7,032 bases of DNA from a bacterium (GTDB lineage Bacteria; Orphanbacterota; Orphanbacteria; Orphanbacterales; Orphanbacteraceae). Of the stretch, positions 1 to 4,269 are shown piece by piece (positions within the stretch are counted from its first letter, which is position 1; every line of letters begins with the position of its first letter). Made by a program: the position numbers and the translations under genes. The notes under the pieces were generated by a model. It saw nothing but the letters and a program-made list of their open reading frames with translations. It did no database searches and was not told where the DNA came from. Location of the stretch: assembly GCA_025782575.1 (NCBI GenBank), contig JALGYY010000032.1:1-7032 (forward strand). Direction: 5' to 3'.

Positions 1-112
1 GTCACCATCCGTGCCGACCCTCCCTCCCCGCAGGGTGGCAGGCCGCATCGAGGGTGAGGCAACCGGCAATTCTAGTTGTCGTTGGACCGGCAGAAGTAAT
101 TGTCGTTGATCA
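1..112. mobile_element. End of an insertion sequence, IS21-like by appearance (partial)
   Basis: Positions 62-109 hold two adjacent, similar 24-base units, each starting ACCGGCA and each containing TTGTCGTTG. They are followed by TCA at 110-112. Several tandem copies of a 20-odd-base terminal repeat ending in CA are a habit of IS21-family (istA/istB) elements, so I read this as the right-hand end of such an element lying to the left of the window. The sequence to the right of 112 codes for a convincing nuclease domain on the minus strand, while the same reading frame to the left of 112 loses all protein-like character. That fits an insertion boundary here. No transposase gene is visible, because only about 110 bases of the element fall inside the window. 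The family assignment is from memory of end structure, not a match. Confidence 0.42.
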
Positions 113-516
113 GCCTTCAGGCTATCGAGATAGGCGCGCGTGAACCGGTAGTCTCGATCTGGGTCAAGCAGGTGGCAGTTCTTGACTTCTACGAGGAACT
201 GCCGCCCTTCGAGTGTTACGATCCGGAAATCGGGCGCGCGGATCGCGGGATCCGCGACATACAGGTCGCCTGCGTCCTCCTCCTTGATCAAGCGGCACGC
301 GCCTAGGGCGGCCGCGACGTAGGCGAACATCGCTTGGATGCGAAGCCCGTGGATCAGTATGTCGTTTGTTCGGTTGGACTCGAGCTGCTTACCGAGATCG
401 GCGAGGAGAGTTTCCTGGTTGGCCTGGTCTCGGATATCGAGTCCACGCGACCGGGCGTAATCATCGATGATCCTCATGAGGTCGAACTTTTGAGGGTCTC
501 GGGAGATTCGCTTCAT
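1..516 (-). CDS. PD-(D/E)xK nuclease-like protein, 3' part apparently replaced by an IS end
   Basis: The frame starts at ATG 516 and stays open to the left edge of the window (172 codons). Residues 1-135 read like a real protein: an alpha-helical N-terminal half, then APDFRIV (about 94-100) and FLVEVKN (about 107-113). D96, E110 and K112 fit the D...E-x-K metal-binding triad of the PD-(D/E)xK fold used by restriction and repair nucleases. After residue 135 the frame runs into the tandem repeats of the insertion-sequence end and looks non-coding (rich in Q, R, P and G). I infer that the natural C-terminus was cut off, so the protein is probably inactive or altered, although the core catalytic strand survives. 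The start lies 13 bases after the core site of the attC at 529-660, as expected for a cassette gene. No clear Shine-Dalgarno is visible. The exact family and substrate are not recognised. Confidence 0.6.
   Translation of the reverse strand, partial: MKRISRDPQKFDLMRIIDDYARSRGLDIRDQANQETLLADLGKQLESNRTNDILIHGLRIQAMFAYVAAALGACRLIKEEDAGDLYVADPAIRAPDFRIVTLEGRQFLVEVKNCHLLDPDRDYRFTRAYLDSLKADQRQLLLPVQRQLELPVASPSMRPATLRGGRVGTDGD
62..109 (+). repeat. Two tandem 24-base repeats
   Basis: Unit 1 is at 62-85 and unit 2 at 86-109. They share ACCGGCA at the left and TTGTCGTTG at the right, about 18 of 24 positions in all, and differ in the middle. They are directly repeated with no gap. This is the spacing expected of multiple transposase-binding sites at a transposon end. 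Confidence 0.7.
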
Positions 517-528
517 GCCGCGCTGGCC

Positions 529-660
529 GCCCAACGGACCAGGCATCAGCGGTGTTGAAGGGCGTCGCCGAGTGCGCTGAGCCTGAGAGATTGGTGCCAA
601 AGGGTACAGCAGAAATTGGAACCAAGCCCTTCAACCTTTGACTGGATGCTGTTGTTGGGC
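529..660 (-). other. attC: Integron attC recombination site (cassette of the membrane/winged-helix gene)
   Basis: On the plus strand the outer ends are GCCCAAC (529-535) and GTTGGGC (654-660). They are exact inverted copies, and both satisfy the attC core consensus RYYYAAC...GTTRRRY. Inside them, GTTGAAGGGC (554-563) and GCCCTTCAAC (626-635) form a second exact 10-base inverted pair. The segments between inner and outer pairs are imperfectly complementary (GGCATCAG against CTGGATGC). Total length is 132 bases, in the upper part of the known attC range. On the minus strand it starts 21 bases after the stop of the 682-1512 gene and ends shortly before the ATG of the nuclease gene, exactly the position of a cassette-associated site. 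The orientation assigned is that of the genes. Confidence 0.72.
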
Positions 661-681
661 TGCCATTCGTGCTTGCGCGGT

Positions 682-1512
682 CTACGGAGAAACGGACGAC
701 AGGTTGAGCAGTACGGGAAGCTTCACGATTCCGGCTTGGACCAAGGTCAACAGCACGATCGCGACGGAAAGCCAGAACATGCGCCACTGCATAGATATGC
801 TCTCGGCGTGCTTCCGTTGTTGTTCTTGATACTCCTCCGCGGTCTGCAATGACTGCGCGGTTAACACGTACTCCATTTCATCTTTCTTCAGGAGATCTCC
901 AGACTGCACAAGGGAATCGAGGTAGAACTCGACGGTTTGGTGAGCCGCGGAGCCCTCGGGATGGAGAATCCACCGCTCAGAGTAGAGCGCCGACGTTATG
1001 CTCATGGAGTTGAAGTGTACTTTGCTGGAGATGATGTCTGCTTCTGCCTGAAACTGGCGCTCCAGCAGGAAGTGCAAGAGTTCCATTCTTCGCTTGATTG
1101 CCAAGCGGGTTCGATCGAATCGAAACTGGTTGAGACGGTTCAGGAACCGGTGTACGTGTATTCGGAAATACGGAAGAAAGAAGGTTCTGCCCCAGGCAAG
1201 GTCTAGGATCCCCGAGTATTTGACCATATCGAGGCCGTAGTAGTGCCTGATGAATAGTTCACCTAGGTCAATCTCGGCGAGAGAGAGGGAGGCATCCTCG
1301 GAGTAGCTGGTGCCATCCCACTTATGACCAACGAGTGTATCGCCTTCAATCGACGAGACGAGAAAGTAGGGCTCGGCATTTCGATCAACTGACACGGAGA
1401 AGCAATTGACGAGATTGCCCTTGGGCGGAGAGCGAGGGATTCTGTCCGGGCTGACTCTTTCGAGGGCACGGCTGAGGAACATGCGACTGAGGAATATCTT
1501 AAAGCGGCTCAT
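682..1512 (-). CDS. Predicted membrane-anchored winged-helix-like protein
   Basis: This is a 276-residue protein I do not recognise. Residues 1-20 are amphipathic and basic (MSRFKIFLSRMFLSR). Residues about 95-130 are aromatic and hydrophobic (GILDLAWGRTFFLPYF) and may touch the membrane. Residues about 140-228 look like a winged helix-turn-helix: helices, then the pattern LVQSGDLLKK...YVLT, then a charged helical linker (QTAEEYQEQQRKHAES). One clear membrane segment spans about 243-268 (WRMFWLSVAIVLLTLVQAGI), followed by a short tail. The topology suggests a cytoplasmic body tethered by its C-terminus. ATG 1512 is chosen over an in-frame TTG at 1521, because the TTG belongs to the attC core. 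GGGAG at 1515-1519 is only two bases from the ATG, so the translation signal is odd. The gene is flanked by attC sites on both sides, making it a complete one-gene cassette of about 987 bases. A role in defence is only suggested by its neighbours. Confidence 0.8.
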   Translation of the reverse strand: MSRFKIFLSRMFLSRALERVSPDRIPRSPPKGNLVNCFSVSVDRNAEPYFLVSSIEGDTLVGHKWDGTSYSEDASLSLAEIDLGELFIRHYYGLDMVKYSGILDLAWGRTFFLPYFRIHVHRFLNRLNQFRFDRTRLAIKRRMELLHFLLERQFQAEADIISSKVHFNSMSITSALYSERWILHPEGSAAHQTVEFYLDSLVQSGDLLKKDEMEYVLTAQSLQTAEEYQEQQRKHAESISMQWRMFWLSVAIVLLTLVQAGIVKLPVLLNLSSVSP

Positions 1513-1515
1513 GAC

Positions 1516-1650
1516 TCCCAACGGATCGGCGTTCAGCGGCCAGCAACAGAGCTGACCGGACCAGACCCTGCCGGTCCAGTATGACGCCAGACGGCACCCA
1601 AGGTCAATTGAAGCGAGCTGTTGGTGGTCCGCTGCAACGCTTTGTTGGAT
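1516..1650 (-). other. attC: Integron attC recombination site (cassette of the HEPN-like gene)
   Basis: The plus-strand ends are TCCCAAC (1516-1522) and GTTGGAT (1644-1650). The second fits GTTRRRY. The first deviates from RYYYAAC only at its outermost base, which is the position that comes from the neighbouring cassette. The inner arms CAGCGGCCAGCAACAGAGCT (1534-1553) and 1616-1634 are imperfectly complementary over most of their length with a few unpaired bases, as attC stems usually are. The apex carries another hairpin, GACCGG (1554-1559) with CCGGTC (1571-1576). Total length is 135 bases, close to the other site. Read on the minus strand it begins ATCCAACAAAGCGTTGCAG, which resembles ordinary cassette sites. 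It starts four bases after the stop of the 1655-2575 gene and ends three bases before the ATG at 1512. Confidence 0.75.
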
Positions 1651-1654
1651 GGTG

Positions 1655-2575
1655 CTATTTCACACGCTCGCTCATCGATCGCGACGGGAGAAGCCCCAAT
1701 TCTGGATCGGCGGCGAGCGCGTCGAGTTCTTCGCGTGTACCTCGAATAAAGCTGAACTGGATTCCGCCATTCGCCACGTCCTCTCGAGACATCGCGCGTT
1801 TCAGTCCGGTTAAGCCATACGCCTCCCGAATGACTACTAATCCCTGAGCACCTGGCAGGCCCCAGCCCGGATGTAATGGGACGAGTTTGGGGCTCTCGTA
1901 GGACGCCACGTGATACTCGTATAGAGTTGAGAGGGCGGCGTGGTCGGCAACACCTGAGGCGATCTGCGAGAATAATTCGTCGCGGGAATACGAACCTGGC
2001 GGCCGCATGGTGCGAAGTTCGGACCCGAGAATTGTGAAATCGGAATGTCCAATTGAGTTCCTCAGATCCCTATTCCACGCTTCTCGAAGAGGGCGCATTG
2101 CATATTCAATTCCAAGTCTCCGTGCGGTCTCTTCGAGCTGGTCGATCTTTTCTCCGGGAGTCTGGGGTCGACCGCGCCGTGTGGGGAATCGTTCAATAAG
2201 AAATCGCTCTCCATCGATCACACCGAGAAGATTTGCCAAGATCTCGTACGGCTCGGAAGCTTCCACGATATGAAGGTAGATCCACAAGGATAGGTGTCGC
2301 TGGGCAATCGCCGATTCGATGCCTTCCATTACCTCTATCATCATCGGAATGGCTTCAAGAGTCGTTTCATACGGATCCCAACCGGCATCGCTGAGACCTC
2401 GAATTCGGAGAAGCGTTAGAATGAACTCCGATTCGCACTCGGTTCGTGCGCGTTCAAAGATCGGGTCAAGAGCGTCAAGGTAGCAACGAAGTTTTTCAAG
2501 GAAGACTGGACTGCTACGTCCGTCTGCTTCGTCAATGATCGTCCAAGAGCCATCGTCGGAGCGTTCGTATTCCAA
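1655..2575 (-). CDS. HEPN-like protein (R-x4-H motif), function unknown
   Basis: This is a 306-residue, mostly helical soluble protein without membrane segments. Residues 170-180 read DLRNSIGHSDF. The R172-NSIG-H177 arrangement is the R-x4-H signature of HEPN domains, many of which are RNases in toxin, abortive-infection and CRISPR-associated proteins. The preceding helices (about 85-165) fit a four-helix bundle. Residues 225-306 look like a separate alpha/beta tail (LVPLHPGWGLPGAQGLVVI...GIQFSFIRG). The first available start is TTG 2575, with no Shine-Dalgarno. The frame is open and protein-like upstream to about 2617 (residues reading NPLTNEAARSLL just before the TTG), where two consecutive TAG codons lie next to a possible attC core. 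The native start may therefore have been lost when the cassette boundary formed, or translation uses a weak start. Ribonuclease activity is an inference from one motif; HEPN-like non-catalytic proteins also exist. Confidence 0.75.
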   Translation of the reverse strand: MEYERSDDGSWTIIDEADGRSSPVFLEKLRCYLDALDPIFERARTECESEFILTLLRIRGLSDAGWDPYETTLEAIPMMIEVMEGIESAIAQRHLSLWIYLHIVEASEPYEILANLLGVIDGERFLIERFPTRRGRPQTPGEKIDQLEETARRLGIEYAMRPLREAWNRDLRNSIGHSDFTILGSELRTMRPPGSYSRDELFSQIASGVADHAALSTLYEYHVASYESPKLVPLHPGWGLPGAQGLVVIREAYGLTGLKRAMSREDVANGGIQFSFIRGTREELDALAADPELGLLPSRSMSERVK

Positions 2576-2629
2576 TAGTGACCGTGCCGCCTCATTAGTT
2601 AATGGATTGCGAGGTGGATACTACTAACG

Positions 2630-2953
2630 TTGCAGTCCTTCGCAGCCCATTCTCCACGGCACGCAGTCTATCACTACTGCGTTTCACCTCTGAATCCAGC
2701 GGCTTGGCGGCCGGGAGCTGCCCAGTCGGAAGGTTGCAAATGCTGCGGCGGGTCGCTGCCTAATCAGGTAGAGGGCAAGCCACCTTGCAGCATCGCGGCC
2801 GACAAGTTCGGCCTCGACCACCGCGACGTACACCGGGCAGCCAAGAAGGTGCCGGAGTTGCGGGAGGCCCACCTGCGGGCCTGGGGTGAGTCGTGGGGAT
2901 CAGCGTTTCCTGTGATGTGGGAGCACCACCTCCAGGGGCTGCGGAAGTGCTGA
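2630..2953 (+). CDS. Possible small helix-turn-helix protein on the opposite strand
   Basis: This 107-residue ORF begins at a TTG and ends TGA at 2951-2953. The second half is convincing as coding sequence: from about 2770 the third codon positions are overwhelmingly G or C, and the residues CSIAADKFGLDHRDVHRAAK (about 53-72) followed by KVPELREAHLRAW resemble the helix-turn-helix of small phage or transposon DNA-binding proteins. A CKCC cluster at about 36-39 could bind metal. The first half is compositionally weaker, no ribosome-binding site is evident, and the start could lie elsewhere. It may be a remnant, a reversed cassette gene, or an ORF embedded in an enlarged attC loop. It is the only plus-strand frame here I consider possibly real. 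The alternative is chance coding potential in GC-rich DNA. Confidence 0.35.
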   Translation: MQSFAAHSPRHAVYHYCVSPLNPAAWRPGAAQSEGCKCCGGSLPNQVEGKPPCSIAADKFGLDHRDVHRAAKKVPELREAHLRAWGESWGSAFPVMWEHHLQGLRKC

Positions 2954-2986
2954 CAAGAACCCAGACAGGACCAGTTGCGGCGCCGT

Positions 2987-2993
2987 GTTGGGC
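2987..2993 (-). other. attC core-like site (R'' half), incomplete
   Basis: GTTGGGC on the plus strand reads GCCCAAC on the minus strand, 17 bases after the stop of the SIR2-like gene. The bases that follow resemble the R''-L'' arm of the attC at 1516-1650. I cannot find a partner arm within 140 bases, so this is given as a half-site only. Confidence 0.4.
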
Positions 2994-3010
2994 GGTAAAC
3001 CTCGAACCAC

Positions 3011-4030
3011 CTAGGCAACGGAGAGCGCCCACTCGGTGGCAGATGGAAAGTGTCTTACTGAGCAATGAAAGAGTTTGGCTGCCTGCTCCGCAACATCTGG
3101 AGAGGGATTGATGATGTGAATCTGCTCAGCGTGTGACGCCCAGGAGAAATAGAGGTCAAGGAGATCGAGGTCGCTGTTCGCGAGCCCGACTCCCCACATC
3201 ACTATGAGGCTGGGGCTCCGGGTACGTGCCGGCGAAAGGATCATCCGAGCGATTGGATGCTGTGTGTAGCTTTTGTTCATTCTCGGGGGGATTAATCCAG
3301 AGTAACTTCGGAAGCCCGGTGGCTCAGGTGCGCCCAGCCAATCCGGTTGACCGAAGACGAAGCTGGTGGTGTTAGCAACCATGTTGAGCGAACCGTGTGG
3401 TTTACATATCAAGATCTGGTTCTCGGTGGGCGTGTTGGGCGAGTAGCAGAATTGCCGTCCCATCTGCATTAGCGCGAGCTCAAACACAGTGTCGTAGTTG
3501 AGGTTGAGTACAAGATCGGAGTGTCCGAGCTGTTCGCCGACCAGTCGGGACAGCCGGAGATTCCTCCATCCCTTGCCGTTCTCGAAGAAGCACTGGACCA
3601 TGAGGAAGGAGAGGGGGCTCCCTATGCCGTGGTAGAGGAGGTTGTCCCAGAAAGTATCGGCATCGTTTGGCTCAATGCGCTCAGCCGAGCTTCCGGCCTG
3701 CCGGATCCGAAGGCCTCTAATGTAGCCAGGCGGAAGGTTGTTATCGTCGACCGACCATTCACGATCTCGATTCTCCCAGGCAAACTCCATGAAGCGTTCG
3801 ATATCTGCGGCGCCGGATTCTTCGAGTTGAAAGAAGAGTTCTCGGGGATCGTGGCCGAGATCGAAGTATCCGAGTTCGCTGAGGTAGGCTTCCAAGACGG
3901 GGTGGGGTGTGTAGTTCGACCACGTCTTGCGAGCGAAGTCGCGAATCAGAGGAGGGCAGGCTTCAAGTGGGTTGTCCAGCGCGAGTGCTTCGGCGAGAGT
4001 CGCCCCAGCACCGATGATGAAGTGCTTCAC
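3011..4030 (-). CDS. SIR2-like NAD(P)-binding Rossmann protein, candidate defence NADase
   Basis: This is a 339-residue protein. Numbered from GTG 4030, the first strand and glycine loop come at once (FIIGAGAT, 4-11), as in SIR2-family folds. They are followed by LNLNYDT (175-181), KPHGSLN (210-216), LIPPRMNKS (246-254) and SLIVMWGVGLANSDLDLL (274-291), with a closing INPSP strand at 307-311. These match the order of the GAG, NYD, HGS and G-x-S/A-x-x-D motifs of bacterial SIR2-like effectors. N178 and H212 sit where the catalytic Asn and His are expected. Family members such as ThsA and other SIR2 defence proteins destroy NAD+ on infection; that activity is inferred here. There is no zinc-binding cysteine set, so it is not a classical protein deacetylase. 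GTG 4030 is preferred over TTG 4060, because AGGGGAG (4040-4046) sits nine bases upstream and the Rossmann strand starts immediately. The closest same-strand neighbour upstream is the large PRTase-like gene, 209-240 bases away. Confidence 0.82.
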   Translation of the reverse strand: MKHFIIGAGATLAEALALDNPLEACPPLIRDFARKTWSNYTPHPVLEAYLSELGYFDLGHDPRELFFQLEESGAADIERFMEFAWENRDREWSVDDNNLPPGYIRGLRIRQAGSSAERIEPNDADTFWDNLLYHGIGSPLSFLMVQCFFENGKGWRNLRLSRLVGEQLGHSDLVLNLNYDTVFELALMQMGRQFCYSPNTPTENQILICKPHGSLNMVANTTSFVFGQPDWLGAPEPPGFRSYSGLIPPRMNKSYTQHPIARMILSPARTRSPSLIVMWGVGLANSDLDLLDLYFSWASHAEQIHIINPSPDVAEQAAKLFHCSVRHFPSATEWALSVA

Positions 4031-4039
4031 GGACACGCT

Positions 4040-4046
4040 CTCCCCT
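4040..4046 (-). promoter_or_regulatory. Ribosome-binding site of the SIR2-like gene
   Basis: AGGGGAG on the minus strand lies nine bases before GTG 4030. It is the best Shine-Dalgarno match in the window and decides the start of the SIR2-like gene over the TTG at 4060 and the GTG at 4036. Confidence 0.6.
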
Positions 4047-4168
4047 GCGGTAGCGCCCAATTGGTGATCGATGTCAAAGAGAGTACACCCGAACGGAAAG
4101 GGGCTGCGGCCTAGCTGACATCGCTTGGAGAACTCGTGATTGGCACAAGTCTTGGCGGTGTCAGTCCC

Positions 4169-4188
4169 GAGGTGTTTGAAACCACCTC
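4169..4188. promoter_or_regulatory. Palindrome in the PRTase-SIR2 intergenic gap
   Basis: GAGGTG (4169-4174) is exactly complementary to CACCTC (4183-4188). The eight bases between, TTTGAAAC, extend the pairing with one bulged base. No run of T follows on either strand, so it does not look like an intrinsic terminator. A dyad of this size about 140 bases before the SIR2-like start could be an operator for a dimeric regulator or an RNA-processing hairpin. The remaining gap (4061-4269) shows a TTGACA on the minus strand (4072-4077) with no good -10 partner, and no small gene. Confidence 0.4.
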
Positions 4189-4269
4189 AAATCGCGGCCT
4201 CTAAGTGTCTACGAGACCAAGGGGGGAAGTCCATCGTGCGATCTGGAGTATCGACGAAACCGGGTCAAC

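Larger units (their letters stand above)
2576..3010. other. Composite spacer between the HEPN-like and SIR2-like genes
   Basis: This 435-base stretch carries no minus-strand gene I believe in. At its right end the minus strand reads GCCCAACACGGCGCCGCAAC, from 2993 downward. That matches the opening of the well-formed attC at 1516-1650 in GCCCAACA, GCG and GCA, so an attC appears to begin 17 bases after the SIR2 gene stop. A possible closing core, AACGTTAG on the minus strand (2623-2630), lies about 370 bases away, too far for a normal site. The interval between is largely filled by an ORF on the opposite strand (2630-2953). A small hairpin, AGGCCC (2865-2870) with GGGCCT (2877-2882), lies inside that ORF. 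Confidence 0.45.

Noticed and set aside
100-558. Two short plus-strand ORFs near the left end
   Set aside because: They are antisense to the nuclease-like gene, whose D...E-x-K motif makes the minus strand the coding one. The right-hand one also runs into the attC.
461-787. A 108-codon minus-strand ORF across the attC
   Set aside because: It spans the attC and overlaps the ends of two better genes in another frame. The translation has no domain character.
4057-4063. GCCCAAT as a closing attC core before the SIR2-like gene
   Set aside because: It reads ATTGGGC on the minus strand, so the essential G of GTT is missing, and there is no opening core after the stop of the large gene at 4270.
3521-4114. 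A 197-codon plus-strand ORF
   Set aside because: It lies antisense to the SIR2-like gene, whose motifs are clear in the other strand. The plus-strand translation has no recognisable domain and reads like a shadow.
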